A DNA stretch of 64,000 nt. Source: an uncultured Lachnospiraceae bacterium. Lineage in GTDB: Bacteria > Bacillota > Clostridia > Lachnospirales > Lachnospiraceae. The notes below the pieces were generated by a model. It worked only from the letters and a program-made list of their open reading frames with translations. It was not told where the DNA came from and searched no databases. The translations under genes and the position numbers were made by a program. Shown here piece by piece: positions 47,324-54,354 of this stretch; positions within the stretch are counted from its first letter, which is position 1; every line of letters starts with the position of its first letter. The stretch lies in the NCBI GenBank assembly GCA_947631505.1, contig CANRLR010000007.1, forward strand, positions 1 through 64,000, given 5' to 3'.

Positions 47324-47480
47324 TTATGTCTGTATAAACGATTTCCCTTGCTCTCGCTCATGCTCCTTGATATACCATAAATGCCGCTGTCCCCATATCC
47401 CGATAGGCTTTTCTTCTTCGGATGGCAGGGTAATACACGGCAAATAATAATCGCCTTGCCAATCACTCTGGCTGATTACA
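47324..47480 (-). pseudogene. TnpV-like remnant
   Basis: One frame of about 50 codons reads QGDYYLPCITLPSEEEKPIG then IWGQRHLWYIKEH, close to the N-terminal part of TnpV, a small protein of Firmicute transposons and ICEs. There is no convincing start. The frame stops at 47324 after about half the usual length, and the ABC-F promoter follows. I take it as a scar of the mobile DNA that brought the ABC-F gene. Assignment is from memory of the family. Confidence 0.5.
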
Positions 47481-47484
47481 AAAC

Positions 47485-47524
47485 CGAAGGGAGAAGCCAC
47501 TTCCTTCTGTAGCCTCTCCCTTCG
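47485..47524 (-). terminator. terminator of FN3 gene 2
   Basis: A perfect 10-bp outer stem (CGAAGGGAGA with TCTCCCTTCG) with further inner pairing, followed by GTTTTG on the minus strand; 71 nt after the stop. Confidence 0.65.
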
Positions 47525-47595
47525 AACTCTCTTTTTATTTAGGACTGGTTATGTGTCCAAAATATGTTAGTAATACCGTTTTTATCTATCCTTCA

Positions 47596-48831
47596 TTATA
47601 CAGAACCCTGACTTACGATTCCGCTCTTCACAGTCTTTTTACCGACTTTGGTCAGATATTCTACTTTTACATAATAAGCTTTCTTCTTAGAAAGTTTTTT
47701 CTTACCGTATTTGGTAATGGTATAACTGCTCTTTTTCTTGCTTACTTTCTTACATTTCTTAAATCCGCGATCCGATTTTGTGGAAACATAAACATTATAT
47801 CCCGAAGCCCCTGTTACCTTTTTCCATTTAACGGTAATCTTCTTTCTGTTCTTCGAACGCTTTGCTGTCACTTTGCTGGATATCGCATTGTAGGAATATC
47901 CTGACCATGGTCCGTATACATAACCGTTGCCGACTTTAATGTATGCTCTTACACGAGTTCTTGTAAACTGTCCCTTTTTAAATGGAGATATACTTCCGGA
48001 TGTTATATTTACCATATTCGTGTAAATAGCCTTTCCCTTACTGTTCAATACCTGATACTGATATCCATCGGCATTGTTTACACCAGACCATTTAAAACCT
48101 GCTGTTCTAGAAAATGACCAGTAATGAGACAATGCTACCAGTGCCACCTTTGCCGGAGCTGTTCTCATTTCTCTTCTAATATATTCCTTGCTTGTTGCTG
48201 TAAAACCCGTAATATTTTTTGCATTCGCAACGACAAAATAATTTGCCGAAAACGATGCACTCAAGCCGGAGATCTTTAAGCTGGTTGCTGTTGTTGTAGC
48301 TACCGGTGTGTAATTATTATATGAGTTATATTTATATACCGTATAGCTCTGTGCTCCTGCCAATGCATTCCATGCGATAGTAATCGTATTGGACGTTGCC
48401 CCTATCTGACGAAGGTTCTGTACCGTTCCCAGTTCAGGAAGTGTCGCAATACGTGCTGCTGTACTTTCCGCAATTACCTCCTCACTACTCCAACTACATG
48501 AACTTTTCGTCATTGCTACCACTTTTATGTAATATGCAGAATTTGATGCCAATCCATCTACCGTGTATGTACAATCCTTTCCATAAAACCTTTCTTCTGT
48601 TTTGGTCCAATTGACACAATCATAACTAATGTAAACTTCATAATGTCCTACTGCTTCCGAGCTGCCAATATAGGGGTTCCACTGAATTTTGGCTGAGCCT
48701 TTACCTGCATCCGTCTGTTGAATATTCGCATCCCACGTTGCTGTTGCTGCCTTACTGTCTGCTCTGCCTGCAAATAAGACCCCCAGTGCAAGCGTAAATA
48801 ATGCAAGCAGTAATTTTAAACTTTTTTTCAT
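47596..48831 (-). CDS. secreted fibronectin type III repeat protein, copy 2
   Basis: 411 residues, same plan as copy 1: signal peptide MKKSLKLLLALFTLALGVLFA, four FN3-like repeats and a lysine-rich end. Roughly the first 100 mature residues differ (KTEERFYGKDCTYTVDG against KADDDFWGNDCTYTLDG), the middle differs at scattered sites, and the last 130 residues are identical at protein and almost at DNA level. That gradient points to recent gene conversion or to a diversifying N-terminus. Identity continues about 20 nt past the stop. The promoter lies inside the last codons of the RelA/SpoT-domain gene. Confidence 0.8.
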   Translation of the reverse strand: MKKSLKLLLALFTLALGVLFAGRADSKAATATWDANIQQTDAGKGSAKIQWNPYIGSSEAVGHYEVYISYDCVNWTKTEERFYGKDCTYTVDGLASNSAYYIKVVAMTKSSCSWSSEEVIAESTAARIATLPELGTVQNLRQIGATSNTITIAWNALAGAQSYTVYKYNSYNNYTPVATTTATSLKISGLSASFSANYFVVANAKNITGFTATSKEYIRREMRTAPAKVALVALSHYWSFSRTAGFKWSGVNNADGYQYQVLNSKGKAIYTNMVNITSGSISPFKKGQFTRTRVRAYIKVGNGYVYGPWSGYSYNAISSKVTAKRSKNRKKITVKWKKVTGASGYNVYVSTKSDRGFKKCKKVSKKKSSYTITKYGKKKLSKKKAYYVKVEYLTKVGKKTVKSGIVSQGSV

Positions 48832-48874
48832 ATTTTTCTCCTTTTATATAAAAATTGTTTACTACATCACTTTA

Positions 48875-48903
48875 ACATTATTCCAAAAATCAAATCTTGT
48901 CAA
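48875..48903 (-). promoter_or_regulatory. promoter of FN3 gene 2
   Basis: Minus strand: TTGACA, 17 bases, TAATGT. The -35 overlaps the stop codon of the upstream gene. Confidence 0.65.
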
Positions 48904-50690
48904 CAATTATTTTCTTTGATCAGCTTGACCAATTTATGGCGAAATGCTTTTTCATAAACATTGCCCGCATCAAATGCATACTTATTAAAATCAAACCGGC
49001 TGTCAGCAATCATTTCTCTTGTAAAAAATTTATCTTCCCCTCCTCGAAATGTTACCCACACCGCTCCCATCAGTTCTTCTTTCGTATAATCGGAGATTTC
49101 TACCATAACAGGAATTACCTTTTTATCCATCAGAAATACATGTGCATACGTTCCTACCGTCTCTGCCAGACGTGCCACATTAATCTGACGTTCTGAATCT
49201 TCTTCCTCAACAGCCAAAATTACCGGAAGATTCCGATTATGGTCCGCAATAAAGCTGCTCACTTTTTCCAAATCTTTCATGCTGGTAATTTTTCCCGGTT
49301 TTAAAGACATCGGAATGACATCTTCATATCCGATTTTGCGAAAAATCTCATCTACAAATCTCGGCTTATTAAAACTGTCGCGAACCAGCCGGTCCGGCGG
49401 ATGGCAATAACCACAATCTACTTTCATGCGAATCCGTTCACTCTGCTCCAAACTTACGGTTGTGCACCATACAACACCTTTTCTCGTCAAATCTACATAT
49501 TCCAGTGACAATTTATAAAACCCAAGAGAGACATTGCCCATAATCTGCAGATTATATCCCGGCATATGAAATTCATAATCCTCCGGTGTCAGCGGAATAT
49601 TATTGGCAATATTACAAAAACGTCCCTGTGCCCAGGAGGCAATCATTCTCACTGCTGCTGTAAATTCTTGTTTTTCATCAACTCCCAATTTGTGTGACAA
49701 TGTCACATTCAGCTGGAACGAAGGTGTCAGCTCTAATGGATTCAATTCCAGCCGCTCCGGCTTTATTCCCTTTTCTTCTTTTACCAGTTCATTGCACAGC
49801 TTAGCCAGCTTCCGTTTTGTTTTCCCATCATAAGAAGAAACCGCTTCATTTGCCACCTTAACAAGCAAATCATAGGTTATGGCATCGTGATGTCCGTCCT
49901 GCAGCAAAGCATAAATAACCGGTTCCCTCTCACAACGATACAGACAATATGCTACATCTGGATAACTTTCCAAAAAATCAACCAATTCCTTCGATAATGG
50001 CTTCGCATCAAAGCGCAGGCGGTACTTCCCCTTTAACATCATTTCCCAATTATGCTTCTCATAATGATAATACGACAACTTATCAAATACACTTAATGTT
50101 GACCAGTCACAGAGCTCTAAATTTGCCAATACGCAATTGAGGGTGCGGGACAAATCTTCATTATCCTCCCAAAAAGCTCCCTCATAGGGGGATTTATACC
50201 TCATATCATGTTCAATCTCATGCCACCCCTCAAAAGATATCGTACGAAGCTGCACTTCAAAGGTACGGTCAATTGGCATAAAACTAATATCTCCGTTATA
50301 GACCTGTTGATACTCATTCGGAATACGAAATACCCCATTTAATTTTGATGCCTTAAATTCCTCCTCCGTCGTATCCGTTTTCGCCCAGTCTCCCACACAA
50401 CGAAAAGTCTGGTCTAAAATCCCCCGGATAATTGCCATATCATCATAATAATATACCACCACCCGCAGGCCAATTAAGTCCTGCATCTTCTTTTCGCCCT
50501 CTTCAAATCCATAGCCGTCCTTTTCCAGCTTCTGTGCAATGGAAAAAGGCGTTTTGGCACGCTGAAAAATACGAAAATAAATTCCTGTACGATTCAATAT
50601 GCTGGTAATATCTTCTTCCAGCCGTTCCCCAATTCCTTCCAACTGGCGAAAATGAATCTTGCTTTCAATTTCCTCTACATTATATTTCAT
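48900..50690 (-). CDS. RelA/SpoT-type nucleotidyltransferase domain fused to a large unknown C-terminal region
   Basis: 596 residues, no membrane span. Residues 15-170 match the (p)ppGpp synthetase fold: R44-K46-S50 in QRAKTPFSIAQKL, D71 in DLIGLRVVVY, E145-Q147 in FEVQLRT, and W156...EH...YK. The G-Y-x-S-x-H motif that stacks on GTP is replaced by NGVFRIPNEY, so a normal pyrophosphokinase reaction is doubtful. No HD hydrolase, TGS or ACT domain is present. Residues 170-596 are unfamiliar; a segment LPVILAVEEED ... GTYAHVFLMD ... GAVWVTFRGG recalls modules of large uncharacterised proteins. Start at the ATG at 50690 with AAAGG. Possible roles are stress signalling or defence against phage, both inference. 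Confidence 0.65.
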   Translation of the reverse strand: MKYNVEEIESKIHFRQLEGIGERLEEDITSILNRTGIYFRIFQRAKTPFSIAQKLEKDGYGFEEGEKKMQDLIGLRVVVYYYDDMAIIRGILDQTFRCVGDWAKTDTTEEEFKASKLNGVFRIPNEYQQVYNGDISFMPIDRTFEVQLRTISFEGWHEIEHDMRYKSPYEGAFWEDNEDLSRTLNCVLANLELCDWSTLSVFDKLSYYHYEKHNWEMMLKGKYRLRFDAKPLSKELVDFLESYPDVAYCLYRCEREPVIYALLQDGHHDAITYDLLVKVANEAVSSYDGKTKRKLAKLCNELVKEEKGIKPERLELNPLELTPSFQLNVTLSHKLGVDEKQEFTAAVRMIASWAQGRFCNIANNIPLTPEDYEFHMPGYNLQIMGNVSLGFYKLSLEYVDLTRKGVVWCTTVSLEQSERIRMKVDCGYCHPPDRLVRDSFNKPRFVDEIFRKIGYEDVIPMSLKPGKITSMKDLEKVSSFIADHNRNLPVILAVEEEDSERQINVARLAETVGTYAHVFLMDKKVIPVMVEISDYTKEELMGAVWVTFRGGEDKFFTREMIADSRFDFNKYAFDAGNVYEKAFRHKLVKLIKENNC

Positions 50691-50765
50691 TCTAAACACC
50701 TTTCTTTATTCTAATAAGAAAGTCCCCCTGCAATTCTCTTCCTCACACGTAACAATACCGCTGCC

Positions 50766-51107
50766 TTAAAAAGAAGAATCCCATTGAAACTCCCGTCCCT
50801 CATTATGATGTTCATATCCCCTGTCCATCTCATATTCGGAGCGGTATTTTTTAAAAGTATTTCCCGCTCTTTTCTCAGATACACTCACACAAACAAAAAG
50901 AATAATCAACACAATAACTGCTGCTACGGATAAAGAAAGAATAAGCCATACGCTCTTTTTCTTCACCGGCGTTTTTTCCTCTTGCTGAACCGGCATTATC
51001 TCTGAAGTGTTTACTGGCTGTTGGATCTGTCCCCGTACAGATGTACCGCACTTTGCACAAAATTTATCCTGATCACCTAATTGATTTCCACAGTTACTAC
51101 AAAACAT
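50766..51107 (-). CDS. zinc-ribbon membrane protein
   Basis: 113 residues: an N-terminal double-CxxC zinc ribbon (C3, C6, C17, C20: MFCSNCGNQLGDQDKFCAKCG), a proline/glutamine linker, one membrane helix (VWLILSLSVAAVIVLIILFVCV), and a short polar tail. Many Firmicute genomes have such zinc_ribbon_2 proteins with unknown function. Start at the ATG at 51107 with GAGGG from the tail of the full modular element (copy B), which fills the leader. 75 nt separate it from the RelA-domain gene downstream. Confidence 0.75.
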   Translation of the reverse strand: MFCSNCGNQLGDQDKFCAKCGTSVRGQIQQPVNTSEIMPVQQEEKTPVKKKSVWLILSLSVAAVIVLIILFVCVSVSEKRAGNTFKKYRSEYEMDRGYEHHNEGREFQWDSSF

Positions 51108-51262
51108 ATTATCCCTCATTTCTGAGCGATTTATCGCGAAGAACCGCACGAGAAATCTCGAAGGGTTTCTCGTGTCGGATTAAAGCTATTTGTTTTCGCT
51201 CAGAAACAAATAGCCGTGTGAAAAATATGCTATCGAGCATATTTTTCACACTATCCTCCATT
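51108..51262 (-). promoter_or_regulatory. modular palindromic element, full copy B: candidate structured leader
   Basis: Minus-strand order: AATGGAGGATA, then stem 1 (51216-51251, perfect 16-bp arms GTGTGAAAAATATGCT, loop CGAT). Stem 2 is 51185-51214 (11-bp arms, loop CTGAGCGA) and stem 3 is 51147-51174 (9-bp arms CACGAGAAA, flanked by CCG/CGG). The tail holds TCGCTCAG (51122-51129), then AAATGAGGG. Loop 2 and the tail are perfectly complementary over eight bases, a possible pseudoknot next to the ribosome site. The same plan with other sequences is found at 60722-60874. Confidence 0.7.
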
Positions 51263-51376
51263 CCCTCTTTTTCATCTGAAAGCTCTACTTTTTCATTTTA
51301 TCATTTTCCATTTAAAAAGTCCATATAGAATAAATTTCGGTTTGTGTCAAGCGAACGTTGGCACTTTTTTAATTTC
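51263..51376. other. gene-free stretch with an orphan hairpin
   Basis: No coding frame with a ribosome site. A hairpin at 51344-51364 (GTGTCAA with TTGGCAC) followed by six T would terminate plus-strand transcription, yet no plus-strand gene ends here. Confidence 0.4.
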
Positions 51377-51519
51377 CCGTATTTCACGCAGAACAAAACA
51401 CTCGAACAGCCGCTCCCGCTTAATCAATTACGTAGCACTAAGGGTGCGCCGACTACGTGCACCTCTTAGTGACGCAATTGAAATACTGTTCTCATTGTTT
51501 TGTTCTGCGTGAAATACGG
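51377..51519. repeat. 143-bp element with perfect 24-bp terminal inverted repeats
   Basis: The ends 51377-51400 and 51496-51519 are exact reverse complements over 24 bp; the arm contains ATTTCACGCAGAACAAAAC. Inside are further nested pairs: AACAG/CTGTT, TCAATT/AATTGA, CACTAA/TTAGTG and GGTGC/GCACC, so nearly the whole element folds back. There is no ORF. This is the structure of a MITE or of a large folded RNA/DNA element. Confidence 0.85.
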
Positions 51520-51654
51520 CGCAATTACAGATGTTCCACCACCCCCTGATACAGCCTCCGTCTGTTTCACAACAGGCCACATGTGAACAGAATTCTTCAC
51601 AAACTGTTCACACTTTCTCATGATTTTGAACACACTCTCGTCACATTTTCAGCC
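51520..51654. other. gene-free stretch with inverted GTGAACAG/CTGTTCAC
   Basis: No gene seen. An 8+8 inverted repeat (51583-51590 and 51604-51611) and repeated TTCACA words precede the TATACT at 51655-51660; they could be protein-binding sites for the transcript proposed next. Confidence 0.3.
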
Positions 51655-51660
51655 TATACT

Positions 51661-51790
51661 AAGGTCATAAGTTCAGGGAACACAAAATCCTGTGACTTAT
51701 ATTGATAAATGCCAATTCCAAATTTTTGATATTTTTTCATAAAACTCCTCTTTCAAAAGAGCGGTCGGATTACCGGCCGCTCTTTCCCTT
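51661..51790 (+). ncRNA. candidate small RNA
   Basis: TATACT at 51655-51660 could serve as -10. The next bases form a hairpin (ATAAGT with ACTTAT, CAGG with CCTG, 51667-51700). After about 55 bases a strong terminator follows at 51757-51786 (13-bp stem AAAGAGCGG, one G-U, then TTTCCCTTTTA). No reading frame with a ribosome site lies inside. No clear -35 is visible, so this remains a candidate. Confidence 0.4.
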
Positions 51791-51840
51791 TTATTTCTAC
51801 TTTGGAAAATGTCAGTTTTTCACGACGCTTTTTGCATAGA

Positions 51841-52047
51841 AGAATTAATTTCGCTGTAACAGGCTCGCAGAAAACGGGGGGGGCGCAGACAGTGCCGGAT
51901 GAGTACTGTTAAAAAGGCGTCGGTACTTAGACTGCGTATTTTGCGGTCTTATGTACCGTTACGCCTTTTTCCAAGTGGAAGCGTGTACGAATCGGCACTG
52001 TCTGCGCCCCCGCTTTCGGCGAAAATGCTTACAGCGAAATTAATTCT
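51841..52047. repeat. 207-bp nested inverted repeat upstream of nadA
   Basis: Outer arms of 19 bp (51841-51859 with 52029-52047), second arms of 19 bp (51879-51897 with 51993-52011, containing GCGCAGACAGTGCC), third arms of 10 bp (AAAAAGGCGT with ACGCCTTTTT) and inner CGGTAC/GTACCG and AGAC/GTCT pairs. All are in register around one centre near 51940, so the entire segment is one giant stem. No ORF. It ends eight bases before the nad operator. Confidence 0.85.
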
Positions 52048-52054
52048 ATCTGTC

Positions 52055-52083
52055 TTGTCAGCTGACAACTTTTATGTTATAGT
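52055..52083 (+). promoter_or_regulatory. nad operon promoter with overlapping palindromic operator
   Basis: TTGTCA, 17 bases, TATAGT. A perfect 14-base palindrome TTGTCAGCTGACAA (52055-52068) covers the -35. The fourth gene of the operon encodes a NiaR-type repressor, so this is its likely binding site, making the operon autoregulated by niacin. Confidence 0.65.
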
Positions 52084-52116
52084 GTAGTGTATTACAGAAA
52101 GAAAGGAATTCATTTT

Positions 52117-53025
52117 ATGAATGATTTACAACATCGCATTGAGAGATTAAAAAAAGAAAAAAATGCTGTGATTCTCGCTCATTACTATGTTCATGACGAG
52201 GTACAGCAAGTAGCAGATTATATTGGGGATTCTTTCTATCTCAGCAAAATTGCCACTGCCATTGATGCCGATACCATTGTTTTCTGCGGAGTGTCTTTTA
52301 TGGGAGAAAGTGCCAAAATTCTGAACCCCCAAAAAACAGTTTTGATGCCGGATGAAACAGCTGACTGCCCAATGGCACATATGGCCGATCCAGCATATAT
52401 TGAAGAACTCCGGCAAAAATATGAAGATTTGGCAGTTGTCTGTTATATCAATTCTACTGCTGAGTTAAAATGCTGTTCCGATGTCTGTGTTACTTCTTCC
52501 AATGCCATGAAGATTGTAAAAAAACTTCCTAATAAAAATATTTTTTTTATTCCAGATGAGAACTTAGGGCGATACATCGCCTCACAGGTACCGGAAAAGA
52601 ATTTTATTTTTAATGACGGGTACTGCCACGTACATGCTGCTATTTCAGCAGAACAGGTAAGAGCAGCAAAAAACAGCCATCCAGAAGCAAAATTTTTAGT
52701 TCATCCAGAGTGCAGGCCGGAAATTCTTGCATTGGCAGATTTTATCGGAAGTACCTCCGAGATTATCGACTATGCAACCGATTGTAATGCCAAAGAATAT
52801 ATTGTCGGCACGGAACTGGGTGTTCTTTATGAACTGAAGGAGAAAAACCCGGACAAAACCTTTTATTCAGCCGGTTCCGCACAGTGCTGTCCCAATATGA
52901 AAAAAATTTCTCTTGAAAAAATCATTCACGTGATGGAAACCGGAGAAAACGCTGTTTCTGTCAGTGATGAATTACGTGCAAAAGCCAACGCTCCACTGAA
53001 CCGAATGCTGGAGCTTGCAAAATAA
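52117..53025 (+). CDS. nadA: quinolinate synthase
   Basis: 302 residues. Condenses iminoaspartate with dihydroxyacetone phosphate to quinolinate using a 4Fe-4S cluster. The expected cluster ligands are C84 (TADCPMA), C170 (DGYCHVH) and C257 (SAQCCPN), and HPECRPE is also present. Length equals the compact type. The ATG at 52117 has AAAGGA ten bases upstream; an earlier in-frame start lies at the transcription start region. First gene of nadA-nadB-nadC-niaR. Confidence 0.96.
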   Translation: MNDLQHRIERLKKEKNAVILAHYYVHDEVQQVADYIGDSFYLSKIATAIDADTIVFCGVSFMGESAKILNPQKTVLMPDETADCPMAHMADPAYIEELRQKYEDLAVVCYINSTAELKCCSDVCVTSSNAMKIVKKLPNKNIFFIPDENLGRYIASQVPEKNFIFNDGYCHVHAAISAEQVRAAKNSHPEAKFLVHPECRPEILALADFIGSTSEIIDYATDCNAKEYIVGTELGVLYELKEKNPDKTFYSAGSAQCCPNMKKISLEKIIHVMETGENAVSVSDELRAKANAPLNRMLELAK

Positions 53026-53040
53026 GAATTGGAGATAACC

Positions 53041-54354
53041 ATGAATCAAAAAACGGATATTATCATTGTTGGAAGTGGTGCTGCCGGTCTGTTCCATGCA
53101 CTTCATTTATCTCATGATAAATCAATTACGATCATTACCAAAGATGAAGTTACCAAAAGTGATTCCTACCTTGCCCAAGGCGGCATCTGCGTGTTGAAAT
53201 CTGAGAAAGACTATGATTCCTATTACGAAGACACCATGAAAGCGGGGCATTATGAAAACCGGAAAGAATCGGTTGAAGTCATGATTCGTTCTTCTGCGGA
53301 AATTATTCAGGAGCTAATTGAATTTGGCGTTGATTTTGAAAAAAATGGTGATACCCTTCTCTACACAAAAGAAGGAGGACATTCCGATTCCCGCATTCTC
53401 TTTCATGCAGATATTACCGGAAAGGAAATTACGAGCAAGCTATTGGAACAGGCAAAGAAACGGGACAACATTACCATACTGGAACATCATACGATGATTG
53501 ATCTGCTGACAAGAGAGAATACCTGTTATGGTGTTCTCATTCGAACACTGGATGGAGAAATTTACCCTCTCTATGCAGATTATACGGTCCTTGCCTGCGG
53601 CGGACTAGGAGGGCTGTACAAACACTCTACGAATTTCCGTCACATAACGGGAGATGCTCTGGCAATTGCTTTACAGCATCATATCAAATTGGAGCATATT
53701 GATTATATACAGATTCATCCTACTACGTTATATTCCACCGAACCAGGCAGACGTTTTCTTATATCGGAATCCGTCCGTGGAGAGGGAGCCATTCTCCTCA
53801 ATAAGAAAAAGGAACGCTTTGTCAATGAGTTACTTCCGCGGGATTTACTCACCGCCAAAGTCCACGAGCAAATGGAAAAGGACCATATGCCTTATGTATG
53901 GCTGTCAATGGAACCTATTCCTACGGATATCATTATCAGCCACTTTCCTAACATTTACAAACGCTGTTTGGAAGAAGGCTATGACTGCACCAAAGAGCCG
54001 ATTCCGGTTGTCCCGGCCCAGCACTATTTTATGGGCGGTATTTGGGTTGACGTTGACAGCTATACTTCCATGGAACATCTCTATGCCATTGGAGAGACCA
54101 GCTGCAACGGTGTCCATGGACGAAACCGGCTAGCCAGCAATTCTTTACTGGAAAGTCTTGTATTCGCCAAACGGGCAGCCATCCACATGGAAAATAACTA
54201 TGCTCTGCTGGATACTCCGGCATCTCATCCAGATTTAATGCCGGAAACCTTCTCTTTAGGAAAAGTATTAGAGGAAACAGAAAACAATCGGAAAGACCGA
54301 TACCGCCAATTAGTATTGGATGAAATAGAAAAAGAAAGGAAGAAACATTTATGA
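53041..54354 (+). CDS. nadB: L-aspartate oxidase
   Basis: 437 residues. FAD enzyme that makes iminoaspartate for NadA; in anaerobes fumarate is the likely electron acceptor. FAD motif IIIVGSGAAGL, the LAQGGICV and EGGHSDSRIL substrate-site segments, and GRNRLASNSLLE near the end are present. It lacks the long C-terminal helical domain of the E. coli form, as in many clostridia. ATG at 53041 with GGAG nine bases upstream, 15 nt after nadA; its stop overlaps the nadC start (ATGA). Confidence 0.95.
   Translation: MNQKTDIIIVGSGAAGLFHALHLSHDKSITIITKDEVTKSDSYLAQGGICVLKSEKDYDSYYEDTMKAGHYENRKESVEVMIRSSAEIIQELIEFGVDFEKNGDTLLYTKEGGHSDSRILFHADITGKEITSKLLEQAKKRDNITILEHHTMIDLLTRENTCYGVLIRTLDGEIYPLYADYTVLACGGLGGLYKHSTNFRHITGDALAIALQHHIKLEHIDYIQIHPTTLYSTEPGRRFLISESVRGEGAILLNKKKERFVNELLPRDLLTAKVHEQMEKDHMPYVWLSMEPIPTDIIISHFPNIYKRCLEEGYDCTKEPIPVVPAQHYFMGGIWVDVDSYTSMEHLYAIGETSCNGVHGRNRLASNSLLESLVFAKRAAIHMENNYALLDTPASHPDLMPETFSLGKVLEETENNRKDRYRQLVLDEIEKERKKHL

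Noticed and set aside
47266..47466. 66-codon minus-strand frame upstream of the ABC-F gene
   Set aside because: A different frame of the same DNA gives the TnpV-like peptide, and this one runs through the promoter; no ribosome site.
51377..52047. CRISPR array in the repeat-rich gene-free region
   Set aside because: The repeats are inverted and unique, not regularly spaced direct repeats, and no cas genes are near.
51899..52087. 62-codon plus-strand frame inside the giant palindrome
   Set aside because: It is read from both arms of an inverted repeat, has no ribosome site and no family.
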